A stretch of DNA of 64,000 nt, taken from contig NZ_BOVP01000008.1 in the NCBI RefSeq assembly GCF_018403745.1, positions 19,848 through 83,847 on the forward strand. Reading direction: 5' to 3'. Under the pieces are notes generated by a model. The model was not told where the DNA came from. It saw only the letters and a program-made list of their open reading frames with translations, and did not search any database. How positions within the stretch are numbered: the first letter of the stretch is position 1; each line of letters opens with the position of its first letter. Below are positions 37,102-45,588 of the stretch, piece by piece. A program made the translations under genes and the position numbers. The DNA comes from Lactococcus formosensis (lineage in GTDB: Bacteria > Bacillota > Bacilli > Lactobacillales > Streptococcaceae).

Positions 37102-38589
37102 ATGAGTAAACAAGTACTTTTTACCATGTTTGGTGCAACTGGTGACCTCGCAAAACGAAAACTTTATCCCGCCCTTTTCCAACTTTATAAAAAAGGTGAG
37201 ATTGCTGAAAATTTTGCAGTGATTGGTACTGCTCGTCGTCCATGGACCGATGAGTATTATCGCCAAATTGTCATCGAATCTTTGTCCGGTTTAAGTAGTA
37301 ACCAAAAAGAGCTCGACGCATTCTCAAGCCACTTCTACTATCAAAGCCATGATGTAAATGATAGCAGTCACTATCATGCCCTCAAAGAGCTCGGAGATCA
37401 GCTCCGAGAAAAGTACGATACTGCCTGCAACCAAGTTTTCTATCTGGCTATGGCACCACAATTTTTCTCAATCATTGCTAACCACCTCAAATCAGAAAAG
37501 ATTCTGACAGGTAAAGGTTTTGAACGCGTCATTATCGAAAAACCTTTCGGAAGTGATTTAGAAACAGCTAAAGAACTGAATACTGCACTTAAAGATGTCT
37601 TTTCGGAAGATCAAACCTTCCGTATCGACCACTATCTCGGAAAAGAAATGATTCAATCCGTTTCAGCTATTCGTTTTGCTAACCAGATGTTTGAATCAAT
37701 CTGGGACAAAGATCACATCGATAATGTACAGATTACATTTGCTGAAAGTATTGGTGTTGAAGATCGCGGTGGTTATTACGAAACGAGCGGCGCGCTTAAG
37801 GATATGATTCAAAATCATGTGCTTCAGGTTTTGGCTTTACTGGCTATGGAAAAGCCTCAAACTTTTACACAAGAAAATATTTTGAAAGAAAAGGTCAAAG
37901 CTCTCCACAGCATTCGCAAATATTCCAAACAAGAAGCTCTTGAAGCCTTCATCCCTGGACAATATATTGAAGGTAAAATTGACGGTAAAGAATTTGCGGC
38001 ATATCGTTCTGAGCCTTCTGTAGCGCCAGATTCTAATACAGAAACTTTTGCTGCTGGGAAATTCCTTATTGATAATGACCGTTGGGACGGCGTACCTTTC
38101 TACGTACGTAGTGGAAAACGCCTGACAGAAAAAGGCACACGTATCAATATTGTCTTCAAACAAGATCCTAACAATATTTTTGATACAGCTCTTGGGGAAA
38201 ACATTCTTACAATTTATATCCAGCCTACTGAAGGTTTCTCGCTTACAATCAACGGTAAAGAAGTCGGCCAGGGCTTCAATATCGCCCCTATCAAATTGGG
38301 GTACCGTCATGATGCAGCAATTTTAGGAAATTCTCCTGAAGCTTATGAAAAACTCTTGCTTGATGTCCTGCATGGTGATGGTACCAACTTCTCCCACTGG
38401 GAAGAAGTTTCCCGATCTTGGGAACTCATTGACGTCATCCGTCAAGCATGGGATGAAGCCCATCTAGATCTTCCGAAATACCCTGCAGCAAGCATGGGAC
38501 CACAGGAGGCATTTGATCTTCTCGACAAAGATGGAAAACATTGGATCTGGCAACCCGACCAATGGTATAAAGAGCGTGGTTTAATGTAA
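37102..38589 (+). CDS. zwf: Glucose-6-phosphate 1-dehydrogenase
   Basis: 495 aa, first enzyme of the oxidative pentose phosphate pathway. NADP site FGATGDLAKRKLYPALF at 7-23, active-site RIDHYLGKE (about 178-186), C-terminal SWELIDVI. The ATG at 37102 has AGAAAGAAG upstream; the longer in-frame TTG at 37075 overlaps the previous gene. Terminator follows. Confidence 0.97.
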   Translation: MSKQVLFTMFGATGDLAKRKLYPALFQLYKKGEIAENFAVIGTARRPWTDEYYRQIVIESLSGLSSNQKELDAFSSHFYYQSHDVNDSSHYHALKELGDQLREKYDTACNQVFYLAMAPQFFSIIANHLKSEKILTGKGFERVIIEKPFGSDLETAKELNTALKDVFSEDQTFRIDHYLGKEMIQSVSAIRFANQMFESIWDKDHIDNVQITFAESIGVEDRGGYYETSGALKDMIQNHVLQVLALLAMEKPQTFTQENILKEKVKALHSIRKYSKQEALEAFIPGQYIEGKIDGKEFAAYRSEPSVAPDSNTETFAAGKFLIDNDRWDGVPFYVRSGKRLTEKGTRINIVFKQDPNNIFDTALGENILTIYIQPTEGFSLTINGKEVGQGFNIAPIKLGYRHDAAILGNSPEAYEKLLLDVLHGDGTNFSHWEEVSRSWELIDVIRQAWDEAHLDLPKYPAASMGPQEAFDLLDKDGKHWIWQPDQWYKERGLM

Positions 38590-38591
38590 AT

Positions 38592-38623
38592 AAAAAAGAA
38601 ACTTCATTGAGGTTTCTTTTTTT
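38592..38623 (+). terminator. zwf terminator
   Basis: AAAAAAGAAAC / GTTTCTTTTTT with a 9-nt loop. Confidence 0.88.
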
Positions 38624-38715
38624 CCACACATTTATTCACAGTTTTCCACATTTTTGTGAATAAGGTGTGCAAAACTGTGGAAAACTTGGGATAAGTAGAA
38701 AGATATAGTGGAAAA
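38620..38715. promoter_or_regulatory. Cluster of DnaA-box-like sequences
   Basis: Against TTATCCACA there are five 8/9 matches in 65 nt: TTTTCCACA at 38620-38628 and 38642-38650, TTATTCACA at 38632-38640, and on the other strand 38655-38663 (TGTGAATAA) and 38676-38684 (TGTGGAAAA). Weaker ones lie at 38686-38694 and 38707-38715. They are arranged as inverted pairs. There is no dnaA or dnaN gene in the window, so this is not the standard oriC locus. Confidence 0.7.
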
Positions 38716-38731
38716 CCTCTGGAAAAGACTG

Positions 38732-38758
38732 ATAAAATAACTCTGCATCAGCAGAGTT
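38732..38758 (-). terminator. yqeG terminator
   Basis: AACTCTGC-TGAT-GCAGAGTT followed on the minus strand by ATTTTATC. Confidence 0.8.
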
Positions 38759-39284
38759 ACAATCTCGTATTCCATTTTGGATAACCGTATTTTCGAATCA
38801 ACTTTTTCCACACACGACGCTCACGCCAACGGTTAAACTTGGTACTCCAACCGTCAGACTCCACCAATTGTTTCACGAGAATACTGCGAACACCTGCACG
38901 ATGAGCTGCTCGAATATCTGTCATTAATTGATCCCCAACCATAATGACATGGTCTGGTTGTTCCCCAAGTTTAACTAAGGCTTTATTTATCCCCCAAGCA
39001 AAAGGTTTCATCGCACGTGAAACAAAGTCAACATCAAATTTAGCAACTGCACGTTTGACGCGGTCATGTTTGTTGTTAGACACCACAATAACCTTTATAC
39101 CATTTGTACGCATAGTTTGTAGCCACTGGTGCAATTCGGGCGTGCCGTCAGGATTATTCCAAGCGATAAGTGTATTGTCTAAGTCCACCATAATTCCCCG
39201 GATATCTCGCCTTTTCAAGTTTTCCACATCCAAGTTATACACAGCTTCTAAAAGATAGTCTGGTTTATAATTCACAAGTTTCAT
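38757..39284 (-). CDS. yqeG: YqeG family HAD phosphatase
   Basis: 175 aa HAD IIIA-type phosphatase. Motif I DLDNTLIAWN (about 33-42), motif II VVSNNK, motif III/IV KPFAWGINKAL and MVGDQLMTDI. The family is phosphatidylglycerophosphatase-like (GEP4/YqeG). In Firmicutes yqeG usually opens the yqeH-yhbY operon, but here the gene stands alone next to the DnaA boxes. A TGA-extended TATAAT lies 6 nt before the ATG. Confidence 0.92.
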   Translation of the reverse strand: MKLVNYKPDYLLEAVYNLDVENLKRRDIRGIMVDLDNTLIAWNNPDGTPELHQWLQTMRTNGIKVIVVSNNKHDRVKRAVAKFDVDFVSRAMKPFAWGINKALVKLGEQPDHVIMVGDQLMTDIRAAHRAGVRSILVKQLVESDGWSTKFNRWRERRVWKKLIRKYGYPKWNTRL

Positions 39285-39299
39285 AAAAACATTATATCA
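39282..39299 (-). promoter_or_regulatory. Leaderless-type promoter of yqeG
   Basis: Minus strand TGA-TATAAT, 6 nt (GTTTTT), ATG. Nothing in the gap resembles a ribosome-binding site. Confidence 0.75.
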
Positions 39300-39330
39300 G
39301 ATACAACCTCATTTACCTAATTGATAAATA

Positions 39331-39357
39331 AAAAAAACTGTCTAATGACAGTTTTTT
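39331..39357 (-). terminator. dnaJ terminator
   Basis: AAAAAACTGTC-ATTA-GACAGTTTTTT reaching the dnaJ stop. Confidence 0.9.
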
Positions 39358-40486
39358 ATTTAAATTTATCGAAAAAACCTTTTTTCTGCTCTGAAACATT
39401 TTGTCCGCTAGCTTTTGCAAACTCACGCAAAGCATCACGTTGGGCATCATTCAGCTTTTCAGGTGTTACAATATTAATCACAACGTGTTGGTCCCCCTGA
39501 CCATTGCCACGTAGTTTAGGGGCCCCTTTACCCTTAAGACGGAAGTTGGTTCCTGTTTGTGTACCAGCAGGAATCTTCAACTTCACATTACCATGAACGG
39601 TTGGTACTTCAATCTCATCACCTAATGCTGCTTGAACAAAGTTCAATGGCATTTTGTAATAAATTTCACTGCCATCACGTTCAAATTTATCACTCGCAGC
39701 TACTTGGAAGCGTACATAGAGATCACCGTAAGGACCTCCGTTTTCCCCAGCATCACCTTGGCCTTGAAGACGCATTTGTTGACCTGATTCTACACCAGCT
39801 GGTACTTTTACCTTAACAGTATGAGCCAATTTTTCGTGACCTGTACCATGACATGTTGGACAAGGAGATTTGATTTCTTTACCTGTACCATGACAAACAT
39901 CACAGACGACATTAGTTGACATACGACCTAACGGGGTATCGCGAATAACTTGGGTTTGACCTCGTCCATGACATTTATGACATGTTTCAGCATGAGTACC
40001 AGGCTTAGCGCCTGAACCCGCACAAGTATGACAGAGCTCTTCACGATGGTACTTGATTTCTTTTTCAACACCGAAAATCGCCTCTTCAAATGTCAAATTG
40101 ATACGATATTGTAGATCATCCCCTTGACGTGGTGCATTCGGATCAGCTTGTCCCCCACCGCCGCCAAAGAAGCTTGAGAAAATATCTTCAAAACCACCAA
40201 AGCCGCCTGCACCTTGGAATCCGTCAAAGCCAGAGAAACCACCTTGACCGCCACCAAAGCCACCATTAGCACCTGCGGCACCATATTGATCGTAGCTGGC
40301 GCGTTTTTGTTCATCACTTAAAGTTTCATAAGCTTCTTGAACTTCTTTGTACTTGTCTTCTGCACCCGGATCTTTATTAATATCTGGATGATACTTTTTA
40401 GACATCTTTCGATAAGCTTTTTTAATTTCGTCTTGGCTGGCATTTTTATCCACACCTAGGCGTTCGTAAAATTCTGTGTTATTCAT
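39356..40486 (-). CDS. dnaJ: Chaperone DnaJ (Hsp40)
   Basis: 376 aa. J domain (1-70, with HPD in KYHPDINKD), Gly/Phe-rich region (about 72-115), four CxxCxGxG zinc repeats (about 150-215: [32 protein letters not shown]) and the C-terminal substrate domain. It stimulates DnaK. It stands alone, not behind dnaK, as in lactococci. CIRCE lies 134 nt upstream, so it is under HrcA control. Confidence 0.98.
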   Translation of the reverse strand: MNNTEFYERLGVDKNASQDEIKKAYRKMSKKYHPDINKDPGAEDKYKEVQEAYETLSDEQKRASYDQYGAAGANGGFGGGQGGFSGFDGFQGAGGFGGFEDIFSSFFGGGGGQADPNAPRQGDDLQYRINLTFEEAIFGVEKEIKYHREELCHTCAGSGAKPGTHAETCHKCHGRGQTQVIRDTPLGRMSTNVVCDVCHGTGKEIKSPCPTCHGTGHEKLAHTVKVKVPAGVESGQQMRLQGQGDAGENGGPYGDLYVRFQVAASDKFERDGSEIYYKMPLNFVQAALGDEIEVPTVHGNVKLKIPAGTQTGTNFRLKGKGAPKLRGNGQGDQHVVINIVTPEKLNDAQRDALREFAKASGQNVSEQKKGFFDKFK

Positions 40487-40514
40487 ATGATTTAAACCTT
40501 CTTGACATGGAATT

Positions 40515-40557
40515 TTTTAGAGACTTACTTGGTTTTTCAACCACTTACTCTCTAAAA
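40515..40557 (-). promoter_or_regulatory. Hairpin in the dnaJ 5' UTR
   Basis: TTTTAGAGA / TCTCTAAAA (9 bp) enclosing a second stem around GTGGTT-GAAA-AACCA. It lacks a U run and lies 29 nt upstream of the start codon. Could act as a leader stabiliser or RNA thermosensor; untested. Confidence 0.4.
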
Positions 40558-40586
40558 GTAGACTATATTCACTTCTACCATAATCT

Positions 40587-40647
40587 ATTTTAGCATTTTT
40601 TATGACTTTTGGCAAAAAAATTAGCACTCTAATATAAAGAGTGCTAA
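40587..40647 (-). promoter_or_regulatory. dnaJ promoter and CIRCE element
   Basis: Perfect CIRCE TTAGCACTC-N9-GAGTGCTAA at 40621-40647. Minus-strand promoter TTGCCA (40610-40615), 17 nt, TAAAAT (40587-40592) lies just downstream. HrcA binding here represses dnaJ. Confidence 0.95.
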
Positions 40648-40655
40648 AATATTGA

Positions 40656-40685
40656 GATAAAAAATACAAACCGCAGTTTGTATTT
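40656..40685 (-). terminator. Terminator after PcsB-like gene 1
   Basis: AAATACAAAC-TGCG-GTTTGTATTT on the minus strand followed by TTTATC. Confidence 0.8.
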
Positions 40686-40698
40686 AAATGTCATTTAA

Positions 40699-41925
40699 TT
40701 ATGGACGAATGAAACTTACACCAGCTGTTGAACATTCACGTGTTGTTCCCCAACCGCCGTTGAAGTTTCCTTCAATAACTGTCATTTTTGAACCAGATAC
40801 AGAAAGAACAACTGCAACGTGTCCTACGCCGCCTGCGCCTTGATTACCTGGTGGGAATACAGCAATTGTACCTGCTGCAGGTCCACTGTTGGCATAAGCC
40901 ACCCAGTCGCCAGCATTTCCCATGTATGTTGGCATGTTACCACCAAAGTAGTCCCAGACAAATGCAGTACATTGACCAGCTGGATAAGGGTTAGTACCAC
41001 TGTGTCCTGGATTTACTGGTTCTACTGGTTTAACTGGACCTGGATCCGGAATTGGATCTGGATCTGGTTTAGAAGAATTACCATTGCCGCCTGTATTATT
41101 TCCAGTCGATGGTGTAGAAGAATTGCTATTATTAGCAGCTGGAGCTGTATTAGAAGCTACAGGTGCTGCTGCTACAGCTTTTTCCTGTTGAGCTACTACA
41201 GACTTCGCTGCTGCCGCTTTTTCTGCTGCTGCTGCTTTTTCTGCTGCTTTTTGAGCTGCTGCTTTTTGGCTTAATAAATCTTGCTTTTTACCTTCTGCAG
41301 TAGTTACTGTAGCCTGGTAGTCTAACTGAGCAACTTTGAGAGCAGCTTCTTGTGTCGCCAACTCATTAGCTTGCGCATCTAACTCTTGTTGGAGTTTTGT
41401 TGCTTCAGCATATTTCTTTTGGTTATCAGCTAACTTCGTTTGAATAGCTTTTTGATCAGCTTGTTGTTGCTCAATCATTGACTTGTTAGCGCCAGCAACA
41501 GTTGCCATTGCTGTCATTTTTTGAATCGCATCTGTTAAAGATTTTGAGTCCAGTACAGCAGACATATAGTTTGTTGCTGAACCATCGGTTTGTGCACTAC
41601 GTGCTTGAGCTTCAAGAGCAGTATTGCGTTCCTTGATACTCTCACTCAACTTTTGAATCTGTTGTGATTGTTCTTTTTGTTGAGCCATCAACTCATTAAC
41701 TTTTTTAGTCATTGATGTTTGCTTTGATTTTAAAGTGCTTACTTGTGATTGAATTGAATCAACTTGTGCTTGCGCTTTAGCAGCTTCACTTTTTGCATTA
41801 GCGATTTTTGAATCTTGTTGTGCAATTTTTGAATCTGTTGAATCAGCCTTTACGGCAGCAAAAGGTGCGCCAGCCGTAAGCACGACTGTCGAAAGCATCA
41901 ATGCTGTAATAAGTTTTTTCTTCAT
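40699..41925 (-). CDS. PcsB/Usp45-like secreted CHAP amidase-type protein (paralogue 1)
   Basis: 408 aa. Signal peptide (1-27, cleavage near AVKA-DS), long coiled coil (about 30-250), a low-complexity Ala/Ser/Pro linker with a PDPDPIPDPGP stretch, and a C-terminal CHAP domain (about 310-408) with catalytic Cys in PAGQCTAFVWD and His in GVGHVAVV. PcsB is the FtsEX-controlled cell-separation hydrolase of cocci; Usp45 is its lactococcal form. The nearest GGAGG is 15 nt before the ATG, an unusually long spacing. A WalR-type box lies upstream. It is a tandem paralogue of the next gene. Confidence 0.9.
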   Translation of the reverse strand: MKKKLITALMLSTVVLTAGAPFAAVKADSTDSKIAQQDSKIANAKSEAAKAQAQVDSIQSQVSTLKSKQTSMTKKVNELMAQQKEQSQQIQKLSESIKERNTALEAQARSAQTDGSATNYMSAVLDSKSLTDAIQKMTAMATVAGANKSMIEQQQADQKAIQTKLADNQKKYAEATKLQQELDAQANELATQEAALKVAQLDYQATVTTAEGKKQDLLSQKAAAQKAAEKAAAAEKAAAAKSVVAQQEKAVAAAPVASNTAPAANNSNSSTPSTGNNTGGNGNSSKPDPDPIPDPGPVKPVEPVNPGHSGTNPYPAGQCTAFVWDYFGGNMPTYMGNAGDWVAYANSGPAAGTIAVFPPGNQGAGGVGHVAVVLSVSGSKMTVIEGNFNGGWGTTRECSTAGVSFIRP

Positions 41926-41998
41926 AAAATTTTAAATTTGCCTCCCTAGGTTAGTTCGGTGAATATAGTATATTGTATCATGTGCCTACACCCATTTT

Positions 41999-42015
41999 GT
42001 AACAAATCAATTACA
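41999..42015 (-). promoter_or_regulatory. WalR-type box upstream of PcsB-like gene 1
   Basis: Minus strand TGTAAT-TGATT-TGTTAC, a full match to TGTWAH-N5-TGTWAH. WalRK controls pcsB in streptococci. Confidence 0.7.
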
Positions 42016-42061
42016 GTTACGTTTAAGTTTGTTGCCGCAGGTTTCTGTTTTTTATCAATGC

Positions 42062-42096
42062 ACAAAAAAACAAGCAATATTTCGATTACTTGTTTT
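42062..42096 (-). terminator. Terminator after PcsB-like gene 2
   Basis: AAACAAG / CTTGTTT plus inner AAT/ATT pairs, with a T-rich tail on the minus strand. Confidence 0.8.
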
Positions 42097-42106
42097 AAAT
42101 TATTTC

Positions 42107-43483
42107 TTAGGGACGGATGAAACTTACACCTGCAGCTGAAACTTCACGAGTTGTGCGAATACCGAGGCCTCCACCATTAGGACCTGAGAAGTTTGTTTCT
42201 GAGACAGTAAGTTTATTACCATTAACAGCTGTGACTACGGCAACGTGTCCTACGCCACCAGCACCTTGGTTTCCTGGAGGGAATACAGCAATCGTACCAA
42301 CTGCTGGTCCACTATTAGCATAGACTACCCAGTCACCTGCGTTACCGGCATAAGTAGGGATACTTCCACCAAAGTAGTCCCAAACACCCCAAGTACATTG
42401 TCCCCATGGATAAGGGTTGCTCAAGCTTGATCCTGGAGTACTTGTTGAACCTGAACCGCCAGATACATTATTATTGTTAGAATTATTTGATCCTGTATCT
42501 GGGACGTTATTTGTATTTGAGTTTGAACTTGAGCCAGTATTCGTATTTGTTGTAGTATTGTTATTTGATACTGGTTTACTTTCTTCTACAGCTGGTGTCG
42601 ATACTGCTGGTGCAGTGGCCGCTGGAGTTGTCTCAACTGGGGCAGTAACAACTGGTACTGTTTCTGTACTTGCAGCTGTTTTATTTTCGCTCTTAGTTGC
42701 TGCTGCTTGTTCTGCTTGGGCTTTCTGAGCGGCTTGGGCAGCTTGCTCTGCTTTAGCTTGTTGAGCTTCTACTGCTGCTGCTTGTTTAGCTGCTGCTTCT
42801 TGGGCAGCGACAGCTGCTGCTTTTTGGTCAATCAAACTTTGTTTTTTGCTTTCAGAGTTAGCAATTGTCGTTTGGTAATTCAATTGAGCAACTTTGAGGG
42901 CGGCTTCTTGGCTTGCCAACTCGTTACTTTGTGCTTCTAACTCTTGTTGAAGTTTTGTAGCTTTAGCGTATTTTGCTTCATTATCTTTCAACTTAGCTTG
43001 AATAGCTTTTTCATCTTCTTGTTGTTTTTCAAGCATGGCTTTGTTGGCACCAGAAACGGTTGCCATCGCTGTCATTTTTTGAATTGCATCAGTCAAAGAT
43101 TTTGAATCCAAGATAGTAGACATATAGTCTGTCGCTGAACCATTTGTTTGAGCGCTGCGTGCTTGTGCTTCAAGTGCTGTATTACGTTCTTTGATGTCTT
43201 TGTGCAAGCGAGCAATCTCTGCAGATTGTTCTTTTTGCTCCTTCATCAATTTATTTACTTCATTTGCTGTTGAAGTTTTTTTAGATTGTAAGCTATCTAC
43301 TTGTGATTGAATCGCATCTACTTTTGCTTGTGCTTCTGCAGAAGAACTCTTAGCAGCGCTGATTGCTGCATCTTGTTTTGCGATTTGATCGTCTGTGCTG
43401 TCGGCTTTTACCGATCCAAGGCTTGCCCCCGATGATAAAATGACCGTCGACAACATTAGTGCTGTGATAAGTTTCTTTTTCAT
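42107..43483 (-). CDS. PcsB/Usp45-like secreted CHAP amidase-type protein (paralogue 2)
   Basis: 458 aa with the same plan as its neighbour: signal peptide (1-27), coiled coil (about 30-255), a longer Ala/Gln-, Thr/Pro- and Ser/Asn-rich linker (about 255-355), and a CHAP domain (about 357-458; WGQCTWGVWDYFGG, GVGHVAVV). The two share most of the coiled coil and CHAP residues, so this is a tandem duplication with divergent linkers. It is the copy next to mreD-mreC, matching the conserved mreCD-pcsB order. Confidence 0.92.
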   Translation of the reverse strand: MKKKLITALMLSTVILSSGASLGSVKADSTDDQIAKQDAAISAAKSSSAEAQAKVDAIQSQVDSLQSKKTSTANEVNKLMKEQKEQSAEIARLHKDIKERNTALEAQARSAQTNGSATDYMSTILDSKSLTDAIQKMTAMATVSGANKAMLEKQQEDEKAIQAKLKDNEAKYAKATKLQQELEAQSNELASQEAALKVAQLNYQTTIANSESKKQSLIDQKAAAVAAQEAAAKQAAAVEAQQAKAEQAAQAAQKAQAEQAAATKSENKTAASTETVPVVTAPVETTPAATAPAVSTPAVEESKPVSNNNTTTNTNTGSSSNSNTNNVPDTGSNNSNNNNVSGGSGSTSTPGSSLSNPYPWGQCTWGVWDYFGGSIPTYAGNAGDWVVYANSGPAVGTIAVFPPGNQGAGGVGHVAVVTAVNGNKLTVSETNFSGPNGGGLGIRTTREVSAAGVSFIRP

Positions 43484-43598
43484 AGTTTTCTTTTCTTCCC
43501 GTTTTCTATAATTTATAAATATAACGCCAAGATAGTCCCAAGTATAACACTCTTTTATAACTTAATCAAGACGATTTAATTTCTTTAGAAATACTTTT

Positions 43599-43615
43599 TT
43601 TACCTTTTGATTACA
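43599..43615 (-). promoter_or_regulatory. WalR-like box upstream of PcsB-like gene 2
   Basis: Minus strand TGTAAT-CAAAA-GGTAAA, one mismatch to TGTWAH-N5-TGTWAH. Confidence 0.5.
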
Positions 43616-43624
43616 AAAAGATGT

Positions 43625-44131
43625 TCACCGGAGGCGATACATCTTTTCTAAAGGCCATTGTAGTAGGAGTGCAAAGACAATATTTAGGGCTAATGTTGGT
43701 GCAAGCTGTCTCACAATAAATGAGACAAAATTAACATTGACAACACCAACCAAGTTAACTATAAGCGTACTTAAAATTTGGAATGCAAAAACAATGATAA
43801 TCACTGTAAATAGACGTGTCCAGCGGTTAGTAAAAACGACAGACTGGATTTGATAGACAAAAAGTGCAATAAGGGGTAAGATCAAACTTGCAATACCAAA
43901 TATTCCTAAAAAATAACTGTCATATATAATTCCCAAAAGAACACCCACGATAAGGACATAGCTATGACGATGCTGCGTCACAGTATACACCATAAAAATG
44001 AGCAGCAGATGACTTACAGGCATGATATTTCCACCAGACAAAGCCGTGAAAAAATGCGTCAATTGTCCATCAAGCAAAAGAAGGAAAAAAAGAAATAAGG
44101 GGCTAAAAAATTGGAAGCTAAAACGACTCAT
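43625..44131 (-). CDS. mreD: Rod shape-determining protein MreD
   Basis: 168 aa integral membrane protein with about five segments. MreD is poorly conserved; the call rests on hydrophobic pattern, size, the family-like HLLLIFMVYTVTQHRHSYVL and its place 2 nt after mreC. It acts with MreC in peripheral wall synthesis in ovococci, which lack MreB. Confidence 0.92.
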   Translation of the reverse strand: MSRFSFQFFSPLFLFFLLLLDGQLTHFFTALSGGNIMPVSHLLLIFMVYTVTQHRHSYVLIVGVLLGIIYDSYFLGIFGIASLILPLIALFVYQIQSVVFTNRWTRLFTVIIIVFAFQILSTLIVNLVGVVNVNFVSFIVRQLAPTLALNIVFALLLQWPLEKMYRLR

Positions 44132-44133
44132 AT

Positions 44134-44991
44134 TTAGTTTCCTCCAATCATGCCTTGAATTGCAAAGACAAACCGGATATCATACAGATTGCTAGCAGGT
44201 TTCACATATACCTTACGATTCAATCCTTGATCTGTTTCTTTAACTTCAATGACTGTTCCAATCAAGAGACCCCGAGGTGAATCTCCTCCAAGACCACTAG
44301 TGACAACTTGGCTGCCCTTTTCGATATTTCCTTCCCCTACTAAAGAAGTGACAACATAAGCATCTTGATCATCATCATAGCTTGTAAGAAGAGCATTCAC
44401 TGGATCACTTGGACTGCCAAGGCGAACGGGGATTTTCGCATCAATACCTTTATCAGAACTCAATAAGGAAACCTTAGAAGAGTTTTCATTTACCTGACTT
44501 ACACGTCCAATAACCCCTCCATTAGCCATCACAAGTTGGCGATTTTTGATGCCTTGTTTGCTACCGCTATCAATCACGAGCGTATCTGACCAGCTGGCTG
44601 GATTACGTGTAATTACATTGGCAGAAATACTCTTATAGTCTGTTAATGTTTCCTGAAGTTTCAACGCTTCTTTTAATTCTTTATTTTCGACTTCTAAACT
44701 CTCTTGGTTATTTTTTGAATTACTTAAGTCCGCCACCTTTGTTTTCAGCGACTGATTTTGTTTGTATGTATCAAAAAGATTGCCCACTTGATTGGCTTTG
44801 TCTTGAACAAAGCGGATTGGTGCACCAATGATTCTATCTATGGTTCCTGTACCATCATTAATAATTTGTGTCATCGTTGATGGATTTTTATTATTTTTAA
44901 AATTATCAGCCGAGATGAAGATTGCTGTAAATGCTGAAATAACAATAATTAAGGCGATAATAATCATTTTACTAAGATTGAATTTTTTCAC
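44134..44991 (-). CDS. mreC: Rod shape-determining protein MreC
   Basis: 285 aa. One membrane segment near the N-terminus (about 9-28), a coiled coil (about 70-112), then the two beta-barrel domain signature: ASWSDTLVIDSGSKQGIKN, GVIGRVSQVNENSSKVSLL, GLGGDSPRGLLIG. Extracytoplasmic partner of MreD. It starts at GTG (44989-44991); GAAGGG is about 10 nt upstream. An ATG 6 nt upstream of the GTG is out of frame and gives only eight codons. Confidence 0.94.
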   Translation of the reverse strand: MKKFNLSKMIIIALIIVISAFTAIFISADNFKNNKNPSTMTQIINDGTGTIDRIIGAPIRFVQDKANQVGNLFDTYKQNQSLKTKVADLSNSKNNQESLEVENKELKEALKLQETLTDYKSISANVITRNPASWSDTLVIDSGSKQGIKNRQLVMANGGVIGRVSQVNENSSKVSLLSSDKGIDAKIPVRLGSPSDPVNALLTSYDDDQDAYVVTSLVGEGNIEKGSQVVTSGLGGDSPRGLLIGTVIEVKETDQGLNRKVYVKPASNLYDIRFVFAIQGMIGGN

Positions 44992-45109
44992 TGTTCATAT
45001 TTCCCTTCGCAAGAGCTTTGTTTAGCCTCTTTATTTTATCAAAATTGTCAACTTTTTGATAGAATATAATTAAATTTTCTTCTATAAATTATATCGGAGG
45101 GCCATAAAT

Positions 45110-45559
45110 ATGACACAAAAAGAAATTCCAGTCTTCGGTGAAAAAATTGCCGGAGTCGACTACCAATACCGCTATGGAGTCTATGGTATTGTTTCACGTG
45201 AAAACAAGAGCCAAATCTGTCTTGTGCAAGCACCAAACGGGGCCTTTTTTCTCCCTGGTGGAGAAATTGAAGCAGATGAAAATCATGCTCGCGCTTTAGA
45301 AAGAGAACTTCTGGAAGAGTTAGGTGCGACTGCGACTTTAGGACGTTATTTCGGACAGGCCGACGAATATTTTTATAGCTCACATCGGGATAAATATTTT
45401 TGCAATCCTGCTTATATCTACGAGACTCTGGAAGCTCATTTTGATCAGGCTCCTCTTGAGGATTTCAATAAAATTTTCTGGTTTGACGTTCCGACTGCTT
45501 TGGTTAAACTCAAGCGTGGTTCTCATAAGTGGGGCGTAGAACAATGGCTTAAGAACTAA
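45110..45559 (+). CDS. NUDIX hydrolase
   Basis: 149 aa. The Nudix box runs from GGEIEADENHARALERELLE to LGA (about 46-69), fitting G-x5-E-x7-R-E-x2-E-E-x-G-U with small deviations. It hydrolyses nucleoside diphosphate-linked compounds; substrate unknown. A strong GGAGGG lies 10 nt before the ATG and TATAAT further upstream. Divergent from mreC, convergent with rpiA. Confidence 0.9.
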   Translation: MTQKEIPVFGEKIAGVDYQYRYGVYGIVSRENKSQICLVQAPNGAFFLPGGEIEADENHARALERELLEELGATATLGRYFGQADEYFYSSHRDKYFCNPAYIYETLEAHFDQAPLEDFNKIFWFDVPTALVKLKRGSHKWGVEQWLKN

Positions 45560-45560
45560 T

Positions 45561-45588
45561 AAAAAGAAGGAGCACGCTCCTTCTTTTT
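45561..45588. terminator. Bidirectional terminator NUDIX/rpiA
   Basis: AAAAAGAAGGAGC-AC-GCTCCTTCTTTTT between convergent genes. Confidence 0.9.

Noticed and set aside
38620..38715. Chromosomal replication origin oriC
   Set aside because: The DnaA boxes are dense, but there is no dnaA/dnaN or clear AT-rich unwinding repeat set, so I report a DnaA-box cluster only.
40788..42940. Plus-strand open frames opposite the two PcsB-like genes
   Set aside because: They come from the low-complexity Ala/Gln/Lys coding of the true genes; no ribosome-binding sites and Cys/Leu-rich nonsense products.
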